Origin: Sorghum bicolor
Lineage: Eukaryota; Streptophyta; Magnoliopsida; Poales; Poaceae
Direction of reading: 5' to 3'
Assembly: GCF_000003195.3 (NCBI RefSeq)
Contig: NC_012870.2
Location: 30,434,477 to 30,498,476, forward strand
DNA length: 64,000 nt
Of the stretch, positions 42,801 to 54,800 are shown piece after piece; the stretch's first letter is position 1, and each line of letters starts with the position of its first letter. The notes beneath the pieces are model-generated. The model ran no database searches and was not told where the DNA came from. It saw nothing but the letters and a program-made list of their open reading frames with translations. The translations under genes were made by a program, and so were the position numbers.

Positions 42801-45800
42801 TTAGGACCGAACTCTGGTACTGAACATTCTGCGAGGTCTCAATGAGCGTTTCCAGTTCATGTCCCAGCTCGTCACCCGCCAGAGGCCGTTCCCGTCCTTC
42901 GCTGATGTTCGTGCTGACCTCCGGCTGGCCGAGCTCAACATGGGGACGCCCTCTGCCCCTCCTTCGGCTCTCGTCACCGCGCCATCCACCAGGCCACCTA
43001 CTTCGCCCTCACCTACGCCTCCACGCCATCATCAGGCTGCTGCTGCTGGCCATCAGCTGCTGTTGGACAGCCATCCAGTGGCAACCACGGCCGCGGCCGC
43101 CGTGGTGGGCGTGGCTCTGGCGGCTCCCAAGGCAGTGCACAGGGCGGTACTGCACCAGGCACACCGCAGTGGCCATCGCTGCTCAACCCCTGGACCGGTT
43201 CCATCCACATATGGCCAGGGTCCACCGCCGGCGGGGCCCATGGCCCTCCACCACGCGCAGTCCAGCCTGCACCACCGCTGCAGCAGGCTCTGATGGTAGG
43301 CGTGCCACCTGTGTACCTCCTCCGCCGGCTCCAGGGTCCTACTACTCGTAGCCACCTCAGGCACCTCCTGCTTGGGCGCCATGGACGCCTGAGGGCCTCG
43401 CCAGCACCTTCAGCACCGCCACTCACCCCGTCACCGAGTTCCTCGGATTGGGTGATCGACTCGGGTGCCTCCTCCCACATCACCGCAAACCCTGGTATGG
43501 TCACCGTTTCGCCATGCTCTTCCTTTCCTTCCTCCATTGTCGTAGGCAACGGTGCCACCCTTCCTGTCATTGGCACCGGTTATGCTGTCCTTCCTGGACC
43601 CTTTTGCCTCGATAATGTCCTTGTTGCACTTGACATCATAAAAAATCTCCTTTTTGCTGTTGAGTTTGACTCTCTTGGTGTCTCTGTGAAGGATCTCCGT
43701 ACCCAGAACACCCTCCTCAGATGTAACAGCACGGGGCCTCTCTACACTCTACAGCTACCTTCATCCACCACCGGCTCCTGCGCCCTTGTCGCTACTCCTT
43801 CGCCGACTACCTGGCACAGGCGTCTTGGTCACCCTCGGCAAGGCTCCACTTTAGCACCTCGCTCAGTCATCCTCGATTGTCTGCAGCAAATCTGAAGATG
43901 ACTCCATCTGCCACGCCTGTCAGCTTGGGTGCCATATACGTCTTCCTTTTTTACTACTTCTCTGTCTAGAGCAGCCAAGAATTTTGATTTAATTCATTGT
44001 GACCTATGGACATCTCCTGTTGTTAGTGTCTCTGGTTTCAAATATTATCTAGTCATTCTTGATGATTGCTCCCATTTTCTCTGGACTTTTCCCCTTTGCG
44101 CTAAGTCCGATACGTTCCCAACAATTTCTAATTTCTTCGCTCATGTGTCCACCCAATTCGGCTGCACCATTAAATCAGTCCAATGTGACAACGGTCGCGA
44201 GTTTGACAACTCCGCCTCTCGCACTTTCTTTCTTGCTCACGGCACTACCCTTCGCATGTCGTGCCCCTATACCTCCCAGCAAAATGGGAAAGCTGAGCGC
44301 ATGATCCGCACCGTCAACAACATCACACGAACTCTTCTTTTTTAGGCCTCCATGCCTCCCTCTTACTGGGCTGATGCTCTAACCACTGCCACCTACCTCA
44401 TCAATCGCCTTCCTACCAAAACTCTACACATGAGCACCCCCTTCTTCGCCCTCCATCCTTCCTATCATGATCTTCGCGCTTTCGGGTGCACCTGCTACCC
44501 CAACCTCTCTGCCACCACTCCTCACAAGCTTGCCCCCCGCTCCACACTCTGTGCCTTTCTTGGTTATTCACCGGATCACAAGGGCTACCGGTGCCTCGAC
44601 CTCACCACCAACCGTGTCATCGTTTCGCGCCACGTTGTCTTTGACGAGACAACATTTCCCTTCTCCCACAGCCGGCCATCCCCACCCCTGCTGGAACTTG
44701 ATTTTCTAACTGATGACGACACTCTCCCAGTGTCTCCACTTCCTGCAGGTACACCCGAAGCTGCTGGCCCCTTGCCACCACCTCCCTCAACGCGTGCTCC
44801 CTCCCAGCCGGTGCCTCTGGTACCCTCGCTGGCCCGCATGGGCACACTGGCATCCAGGGCCCCTCCCGGGTTTCCAGCACCGACGCCCCGTCCTCCTGCA
44901 TCGCCTACTGCACCTTCGGTGCTGCCGGCGCCCTCCACTTCAGCGCTACCAGATGTGTGCAGGGGGACGTCTCCTGTACAAGCGCCCCTTGTACCAGTCT
45001 TTCCGGCACCACCCGTCGTCCACGTCTACAGGAGGCGTGCTCCTCCAGTGATTGCACCCTAGAAACCACCCATTATTAATGTCTACAGCAGGCGTACACT
45101 AGCTCCAGCCCCGCCATCCGAGCGCCCGGCGGGGGCTCCTCTTCGGCGCTCCAGCATGGTCCCCTCTCCACCTCGCTATGTCAAGAGCGATCCTCCAATG
45201 CCTGCTGGTCGCCAACTCCCATGGCATGGCGACCCGTGGAAAAACAGGGTACCAGCAGCCTTGCCTCGCCTTGCATACCGAGGCCTTGTCTCCACTACCG
45301 CGGTCCTGTCATGATGCTCTTGCTGATCCACATTGGCGCCAGGCCATGGAAGATGAATATACAGCCCTTCAGGACAACCACACTTGGGACCTCGTCCCCC
45401 GTTCTACCAAGGCCAACGTTGTTACTGCAAAACGGATTTTCAAGCACAAGTTCCATGCCGATGGCTCATTGGAGAGATACAAGGCTCGTTGGGTCCTTCG
45501 GGGATTCACTCAACGCCCCGGTGTTGACTATGATGAAACCTTTAGCCCGGTTGTCAAGCCGGCCACTGTTCGCACAGTCATCACAGTGGCACACTCTAGG
45601 GATTGGCCGATTCACCAACTTGATGTGAAGAACGCTTTCCTCCATGGGACGCTCTCAGAAAAAGTATACTGCTCTCAACCTACTGGGTTCGCTGATCCTG
45701 CACTACCAGATCATGTCTGCAGACTCAACAAATCCCTCTACGGCTTGAAGCAAGCCCCGCGGGCCTGGTACAATCGCTTTGCCTCTTTTCTGCTCTCACT

Positions 45801-48800
45801 GGGATTCACTGAGGCTAAGTCAGACACTTCACTCTTCATATTTAGCCGTGGCACTGAGACAGTCTACCTGCTCTTGTATGTGGATGACATTGTCCTCACG
45901 GCCTCATCTCAGCAGCTCCTGCACCGTGTCATTGCTGCTATGAAAAAGGAGTTCGCCATGAAGGATCTTGGACCTCTGCATCACTTCCTTGGCATTGCAG
46001 TTCAGCGCCACAGAGATTCTGTTATTCTTTCACAGCGTCAGCTGGACATACTTGCTCGCCATGGCACGAGTGACTGCAAGCCTTGCTCCACTCCAGTTGA
46101 CACTTGTGCAAAGGTACCAGCTGGTGCCGGACCGTCAGTTGCTGATCCCACTGCTTACCGCAGCCTTGTGGGCGCCCTCCAGTACCTCACCTTCACTAGG
46201 CCTGACATTGCCTATGCTGTCCAACAAGTGTGCCTCCATATGCATGATTCGCGAGAAACTCACCTTGTCGCTGCCAAGAGGATCCTTCGCTACCTCCAGG
46301 GTACCCTCAGTCATGGACTCATCATTCCCCGAACAGCCCCGACACAGCTCCGTGTGTACACCGATGCTGATTGGGCTGGCTGTCCGGACACCCGTCGCTC
46401 CACATCTGGCTACGCCGTCTCTTGGTCATCCAAGCAGCAGCCCACTGTCTCCCGGTCCATTGCTGATGCAGAATATCGGGCTGTTGCCAACGGCGTCGCT
46501 GAAGCATCTTGGCTGCGACAACTACTCCAGGAACTCCATCACCCCCTGGACTCTACCTGCCTCATCTACTGCGACAATGTCAGCGCCGTCTACCTCTCCA
46601 CCAACCCCGTTCAACATCAACGCACCAAGCACGTGGAAATCGACCTTCACTTCGTCCGTGAAAGAGTTGCCATGGGTGCAGTCCATGTTCTTCATGTGCC
46701 CACCACGTCACAGTTCGCCGATGACTTCACCAAGGGGCTCCCTTCCTTTGTTTTCATGGATTTTCGCTCCAGTCTGAACGTCCGCTCCACCGACGATCTG
46801 ACTGGGGGGGGGGGTGTTAGAATTAATTGCTATTTACTGTAATCACCTAGTTACTTGTGTAATCTCCTAGCTATTTACTGATGGATAAGTCTCTGTTGGC
46901 TGGTGGTTGTGGGCTGCAGTAGGCAGCACATGGTCCTTGTGTAGGACAGCATCCTTGACTGCTTTTAGGACAACAGTTAGCATCTGTAGGACAACATCTT
47001 GACTGCTTTTAGGATAGCAGTTAGCATCTGTAGGACAGCATCTTAGACTAGCATCTTGGCATATGCTGGCTGGTTAGCAGCCCTATAAATATGTATCCCC
47101 AACCCCTTAGGTTAGCATAGCATTGTGTGAGAAATAAACCCAGAAAATTGCCCCAACTCAGTGTGCTATCCTCTCAATGAGAGTAAGGATCCTGCTCACA
47201 CCTAGAGCAAGGATCCAGCGACTAACAAGTGGTATCGGAGCTGTAGTATCCTGTAGCCTAAGCATTTCCTGCTCAATCCCTTCTCCAGTCGAGCTCCCTG
47301 CCTCGCAGCAGCCCCGGCTGGCAGCAGCAGCTGTTCCAGCTGCCTCTGCTCTCCGCGCAGCAGCGCGCCATGGCCACAGAAGGGTAGTCTCAGCACTCGG
47401 GCACCTCGAGCGCGCGTCGTCGGCAGGAGGCCGACCTCGCTGCAGCAGAGGAGCGCAGGCGAGCAGCGGCAGCGACCGCTGCAGCAGCAGCGAGGACGTC
47501 GAGGCTGGCCCAAGCGGAGCTGGCAGTAGCCAGAGCGGAGGTGGAGGCAGCAGCAGCTGCAGATGCAGCGCGTGCAGCGGCAGCGGAGGTTGAGGACCTG
47601 CGCAGCAGTCACAGCAGCTCCATCGCTGCTGATGACAGTGCTGACCCAGACCTGGAGCTGCTGGAGAGAGATGCAGCACGCCGGCGAGCGGCGCAGTGGG
47701 CAGCTGTGCACGCCCACGAGCGTGGCCGCAGTCCAGACAGGCGTGGAGGCGCCGGCGGCGTTCTTGGAGGAGGTGCGCACGGCAACGGCGGTGGACGGGT
47801 CGAGGAAGAGTATGGCCTTCACAGGCCACGTGGCTCTCCCTCCCCGGACCGGTACCGCGGTGGAGCCGACGACGCTCCTGGAGGAGGCGCAAATGGCAAC
47901 GGCGGTGGACGGGTCGAGGGAGAGCACGGCCTTCGCAGGCCGCGTGGCTCTCTCTCCCCGGATCGGTACCGTGGCTACCACGGGTACCAGGCTGTTGCCA
48001 GGGACGTTGGCCCTGGTGGTGGGTGGCCTACCCTCACCAAGACCAACTATGTTGAGTGGGCTGCGGTGATGAAGGTGAGACTTAAGGTGCTGCACATGTG
48101 GGAGGCAGTCCGGTACGACGACGTCGACTACGACCAGGATCGACGGGCACTGAATGCCGTCATCGCTGCAGTCCCGACCGAGGTGCAGTTCTCGCTTACC
48201 AGCAAGCGGACTGCCAAGGATGCTTGGGACGCCATTGCTGCAGCACGCATCGGCAGTGATCGCGCCCGCAAGTCCACACTGCAGCAACTCCGCAAGGAGT
48301 GGGAGGACCTGGCCTTCAAGCCAGGTGAGGACGTTGATGATTTTGCTCTCCGTCTCAACACTTTGCTGCGGAAAGTGGTGCAGTTTGGTGACAACACCTA
48401 CAGCGAGGAGAGAGCTGTCGAGAAGCTCTTCCGCTGCGTCCCCGAGAAGTACAAGCAGATGGCTCGCTCAATTGAGTCCCTGCTAGACCTCTCCACGATG
48501 TCGATCGAGGAGGCGATAGGTCGCCTCAAGGTCGTCGACATTGACGAGTCACAACCCTCCTCGGGGCCCAAGCTCCTTCTCACCCGGGAGCAGTGGGCTG
48601 CCGGGCAAGGTGACAAGAAGAAGGGGGAGCCTTCTTCTGCAGCAGCCAGCCGCAAGCGTGGCAAGTCACGCAAAGGCGCCCAGGCCGGGGCGCAAGGGCG
48701 TGCCAACGGAGGCGCCCGCGGAGGTGTCCAAGGCGCCGCCGAAAAACCCAAGCCGGCACAAGATGACTGCTGCAGGAACTGTGGTCTTGCTGGCCATTGG

Positions 48801-51800
48801 GCTAAGGACTGCAGGCAGCCACGACGCGCCCAGGCCCACGTCGCGCAGGCGGAGGAGGAGGAGCAGCCAGCTCTGTTCATGGCACATGCTAGCACCGAGC
48901 CACCTCCAGCAGCATCGGCTGTAGCGGCTCTTCTCCACCTCGACGAGGCCAAGGCACACGCCCTCCTCAGCAGCGGGTCCAGCGGCAGCAACAAGATTGA
49001 TGGGTGGTGCCTCGACACCGGCGCCACCCACCACATGACAGGCCGGCGGGAGTTCTTCTCCGAGCTCGACTCCAACATTCGAGGCTCCGTCAAGTTCGGG
49101 GACGCCTCCGCCGTAGAGATCAAGGGCGCCGGCTCCGTAATCTTCGTCGCCAAGAATGGTGAGCATCGGCTGCTCACCGGCGTCTATTACATCCCCGCGC
49201 TGAGGAACTCCATCATCAGCTTGGGACAGCTGGATGAGAATGGCTCGCGCGTGGAGATCAAGGACGGCGTGCTTCGCATTTGGGATCCTCGTCACCGACT
49301 TCTCGCCAAGGTGAACAGGGGGAGCAATCGCCTCTACGTCCTTCACGTACAGGTGGCGCAACCTTTTTGCCATGCAGCTCGGCGGGACGATGAAGCCTGG
49401 CGGTGGCACGAGCGCTTTGGGCACCTCAACTTCGAGGCCCTGAAGCAGCTCGGCAACAAGGAGATGGTGCAGGGCATGCCGTGCGTCGACCACGTGGAGC
49501 AGTTCTGCGACACCTGCGTCCTCACCAAGCAGCGACGGCTGCCCTTTCCCCGCCAAGCAAGCTTCCGCGCCAAGGAGAAGCTGGAGCTCGTGCACGGCGA
49601 CCTTTGCGGCCCCGTGACACCGGCTACACCTGGAGGACGACGCTACTTCCTCCTCGTCGACGACGCGTCCCGCTACATGTGGGCTGTCCTCCTCGACACC
49701 AAGGGGGCAGCCGCGGACGCCATCAAACACCACCAAGCTGCTGCGGAGAAGGAGTGCGGCCGCAAGCTTTGGGTGCTGCGCACGGACAACGGCGGTGAGT
49801 TCACGGCGGCTGAGTTCGCGGCGCACTGCGCCGACGAGGGGATCCAGCGCCACTTCACCGCGTCGTACACCCCGCAGCAGAACGGCGTCGTCGAGCACCG
49901 CAACCAGACGGTGGTCACCACCGCCCGCGCCCTCCTCAAGCAGAGAGGGATGCCGACGATCTACTGGGGAGAGGCGGTGATGACCGGTGATGACCGCTGT
50001 CGATCTCCTCAACCGCTCGCCCACCAAGGCGCTTGACGGCATGACGCTGTACGAGGCTTGGCACGGGCGCAAGCCGGTGGTGAGCCACCTCCGCATTTTC
50101 GGTTGTCTGGCGTTCACCAAGGAGCTCATTCACGTCGGCAAGCTCGACGACCGGAGCACTCCAGGAGTGTTCATCGGCTACGCGGAGGGCGCCAAGGCCT
50201 ACCGCATCCTCGACCCTGTGACACAGCGCGTCCGCATCTCCCGGGACGTCGTGTTCGATGAAGGGCGAGGCTGGACTTGGGACAAGGCGGTGGACGACGG
50301 CTCGGCTTCGACCCTCAGGGACTTCTTCGTCGACTACGTCCACTTGGAGGGAGCTGGGGGAGCTAGCAGCTCGTCCTCACCGAGCTCGCCCTCCTCGGCA
50401 CCCAGCTCGCCATCAGCTTCGGCGAGCCCACCACCGCCTTCACCACCAGCGAGTCCAACACCACCGGCTACACCACGCACTCCTGCACCGGCTCCCCACT
50501 CTCCTGCACCGGCACCGGCAACTCCAAGGTCGGCACCAGCAGCTTTGGTCCGTCAGCGTTCGGTGGAGTTCGCCACTCCACTGTCCGGCGACGAGGATCG
50601 CGTCGACGCCTACCAAGACGATGAGCCTCTACGCTACCGCACCATGGACAACATCCTCGGTAATCAACGTGTCCCTGGGTTAGCGGTACACGACTTCGAG
50701 GCGGAGCTGCACCTGGCACACGAGGACGGTGAGCCTCGCTCCTTCGCTGAGGCGGAGGGAGACGCGGCATGGCGTGCCGCGATGCAGCAGGAGATGGACG
50801 CGGTCAAGCAGAACCGCACTTGGGAGCTCGCTGATCTCCCCCGTGGTCACCGCGCGATCACCCTCAAGTGGGTGTTCAAGCTAAAGAGGGATGAAGCCGG
50901 TGCCATCGTCAAGCACAAGGCTCGCTTGGTAGCACGAGGCTTCGTGCAGCAGGAGGGGGTCGACTTCGACGACGCTTTCGCCCCCGTAGCACGGATGGAG
51001 TCCGTACGACTTCTCCTTGCGCTAGCTGCCCAGGAGGGCTGGCGTGTCCATCACATGGACGTCAAGTCGGCGTTCCTTAACGGCGACTTGAAGGAGGAGG
51101 TCTACGTGCACCAGCCACCGGGGTTTGCGATTCCCGGCAAGGAAGGCAAGGTGCTTCGTCTGCGCAAGGCCCTCTATGGCTTGCGGCAGGCACCGAGGGC
51201 GTGGAATGCACACTGGATTCCACGCTGAAGGGGATGGGCTTCGAGCAAAGCCCGCACGAGGCGGCCATCTACCGGCGGGGCAGTGGACGAAAGGCCATGC
51301 TGGTGGGTGTCTACGTCGACGATCTTGTGATCACCGGCACCGAGGAGGTGGAGACCGAGGCGTTCAAGGAGAAGATGAGGGCGACCTTCCAGATGAGCGA
51401 CTTGGGCCCTCTCTCCTACCTGGGGATCGAGGTCCACCAGGACAGCTCCGGCACCTCTCTCCGCCAGACAGCCTACGCCAAGCGCATTGTGGAGCTGGGC
51501 GGTCTCACCGGCTGCAACCCAGCCCACACTCCTATGGAGGAGAGGCTGAGGCTGAGTCGGGAGAGTACGGAGGAAGAGGTGGACGCGACGCAGTACCGGC
51601 GCATTGTGGGCAGCCTTCGCTACCTTGTCCACACGCGACCGGACTTGGCGTTCGCCGTCGGCTACGTCACCCGGTTCATGCAGCGACCGACGACGGAGCA
51701 CCAGCAGGCCGTGAAGAGGATCCTCCGCTACGTCGCGGGCACCTCCGACTACGGTTTGCACTACCCGAGGTGCCCCGGTGCGGCACATTTCATCGGGTAT

Positions 51801-54800
51801 AGTGACAGCGACCACGCCGGCGACATCGACACGAGCAAGAGCACCAGCGGGACGCTCTTCTTCCTCGGCAAGTGTCCGATCAGCTGGCAGTCGGTCAAGC
51901 AGCAGGTGGTGGCTCTGTCCAGCTGCGAAGCAGAATACATCGCAGCCACTACCGCTTCTACTCAGGCTCTGTGGCTGGCTCGGCTGCTTGGCGATCTCCT
52001 TGCAGAGACGCAGAGGCAGTGGAGCTCAGGGTGGACAGCAAGTCCGCCTTGGCTTTGGGGAAGAATCCAGTCTTCCATGAGCGCAGCAAGCACATCCGGG
52101 TGAAGTACCACTTTATCAGGAGCTGCCTGGAGGGAGCGTTCGGGCCAACTACATCAACACCCAAGACCAGCTCGCCGACTTTCTGACCAAGTCCCTTGGG
52201 CGAGTCAAGTTTCAGGAACTTCGCGCCAGGATCGGGATGGCTCAAATACCCCACAAGGAGCCACACAAGACTTAGGGGGAGAATGATGGATAAGTCTCTG
52301 TTGGCTGGTGGTTGTGGGCTGCAGTAGGCAGCACATGGTCCTTGTGTAGGACAGCATCCTTGACTGCTTTTAGGACAGCAGTTAGCATCTGTAGGACAAC
52401 ATCTTGACTGCTTTTAGGACAGCAGTTAGCATCTGTAGGACAACATCTTAGACTAGCATCTTAGACTAGCATCTTGGCATATGCTGGCTGGTTAGCAGCC
52501 CTATAAATATGTATCCCCAACCCCTCAGGTTGGCATAGCATTGTGTGAGAAATAAACCCAAAAAATTGCCCCAACTCAGTGTGCTATCCTCTCAATGAGA
52601 GTAAGGATCCTGCTCACACCTAGAGCAAGGATCCAGCGACTAACATTTACTCCCCAAGCTTGCTGTGCCAAGTTAATGCCCTGCTGGCCCCTTGGGACTC
52701 TGGCTGGACCCTTGGGACTCGGCTGGCCCCTTGGGCCACCCTCCTCTACTCTATTTATATGTAAACACCTCTGTAATCTCGTCACTAAGCAATCCAAGCC
52801 TGTTTGGCTGTCTTCTATCACCAGGGAAGGACAAATTTTCCATTTCCTGAGGATTAAACTGATTTCAGCTGCTACCGATATATGCAACTAGTCATGAAAG
52901 ATTATGCACATATTTCATAAAATAGGGTATGTTATCGTCTACAATCTCACATAAGTTTCAACTTGAAATACAACTTGTATATAAAAAGACAAATGCCACT
53001 AAGAAGTGAAGCTTCGCCTCAAATATGGAGTGAAGTGACTATATATTACTCCCTCCGTTCCAAATTATAAGTTGTTTTGGCTTTTCTAGGTACATAGCTT
53101 TTGCTATGCACCTAGATATACACTATGTCTAGATATATGGTAATGACTATGTTTCTAGAAAAGCCAAAATGACTTGCAGTTTGGAATGGAGGGAATAGTA
53201 TTTTCATTAGACAAAGTGAAGCAGAAAAAATAGTTTAGCGGGCTATCCTGGACAACCGAAAAACATGAGGGAGTAAATGGACATTTTCGTTTATGCGCAG
53301 TTCCTGTTCGCGTGCATCCAGCAGTAATTGAGTCCACAAATTGACCAATTACGAATTGGGTGCTTTTAACCACTCTGCTGTAGATACTTAACTGGTAGCA
53401 TCGTATACCGTAAATAGCCAATTTTCGTATAGAAGGATTTGCACAACAGACAACAAATGCTTTTGTTTGTGGAATCATTTCTTCCTCAACTTTGTTCGAA
53501 TTTGATATTTTAGTATTTGTGTCAACTACCACATGGAATTATTTTCATTGTCATGAGAGATGGAGACTCTCTGTTGGGTCAAACCTCCTCATAGCTCAAT
53601 ATTTATCAATGTATGTTGTCTACATAAGTAACATTGTATGTGCTGCAGTTCAGAGGTACTTAGCTCACAATTGATACTTTATGGTATTATTAATTTGTAT
53701 CACCAGGATGCAGATAAATACAAGCTTGCTCATCCTAGGAACTTTTACTACTTAAATCAAAGCCATATGTATGAATTAGACGGGGTCAGTGATGCAGAAG
53801 AATATTTAAAAACAAGGAGAGCTATGGACATTGTTGGTATATGTTTTTCTGATCAGGTTCATCTTGGCCTCATTCCAACATTAGGACAGAAAATTACCAA
53901 AATTCTTGTTTCTCTTGATAAATAATTTTGACTCATGATGCTATGATGAACTCTCAGGAAGCTATATTCCGAATTGTGGCTGCTATCCTTCATCTAGGAA
54001 ACATTGAATTTTCTCCTGGAAAGGAGTTTGATTCCTCTGTTATTAAGGATGAAAAATGTAAATTCCATCTCCAGATGGCTGCTGATTTACTTATGTGAGT
54101 ATTTTATTAATCTTAGTCTCCTGTCACTGGTGCTGTGCATCACAAAACTGCAATTTGAACATGTTATTTTCTGTTGTGGACATAGTAGGCTCATACTGCT
54201 AATTCTCTCAGACCAAGTTATGTTTTTGCATTTGCTACTTTATTGTTGATTCTGTTTTCCCAGCTTTCCATAAACTATTAATAGACTGCTAATTTGTGCT
54301 CACCATGAACCCTTCACATCAAAAGCCAGAGTCTCCTATTTAGTAACCAAAATTTTAAAGGAATATGCTCCCCAAGTTCTGCACTATGACATGTACATAG
54401 GACTAGACTATACATGTCTAATACTCCCTCCGTCCTAGTATATAAGGCATAACCACCTCTGGTTCAAAGACCAAGAACGCATTTAATTTTCTCTCTCAGC
54501 ACTAGTACTACTGCATTAATGTCTGTGAGAGGGCACGCTTTGTATTATAGGACATGATTAAAAAGTGGTTACGCCTTATATATTAGGACGGAGGGAGTAT
54601 AGTCCTATATACGTTGTATTTGGACTAGACTATACATGTCTAATACACACTTAAATAAAAAGTAGCCTTTTCCATAATAAGCTTATGTTGTTCAAGCAAA
54701 TTGACAAATGCTATTATCTTTTGGTGAGATATTATAGCATCGAATGTAGTGAAGAAGTCCCTTAATGCATCAATGACTCTGTTAGCTTTCTGGATTCATA

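Larger units (their letters stand above)
46879..52645 (+). mobile_element. Copia element H nested in the 3' LTR of element G
   Basis: The element has LTRs of 349 and 362 bp, starting TGATGGATAAG and ending GACTAACA. It is flanked by the duplication TTTAC (46874-46878 and 52646-52650). A TGGTATCGGAGC primer site follows the 5' LTR and TAGGGGGAGAA precedes the 3' LTR. Its gag-pol resembles that of element F but carries several frameshifts. The nesting proves that H inserted after G. Confidence 0.93.
41711..52820 (+). mobile_element. Copia element G in myosin intron 6, split by element H
   Basis: The 5' LTR starts at 41711 and the 3' LTR ends at 52820; both flanks carry the 5-bp duplication CCAGG (41706-41710 and 52821-52825). 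The 3' LTR was cut by element H after base 46878. Without H and its duplicated TTTAC the element is about 5.3 kb. It has a TGGTATCAGA primer site and a G-rich tract before the 3' LTR. Its orientation matches the myosin gene. The internal genes are broken. Confidence 0.92.
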
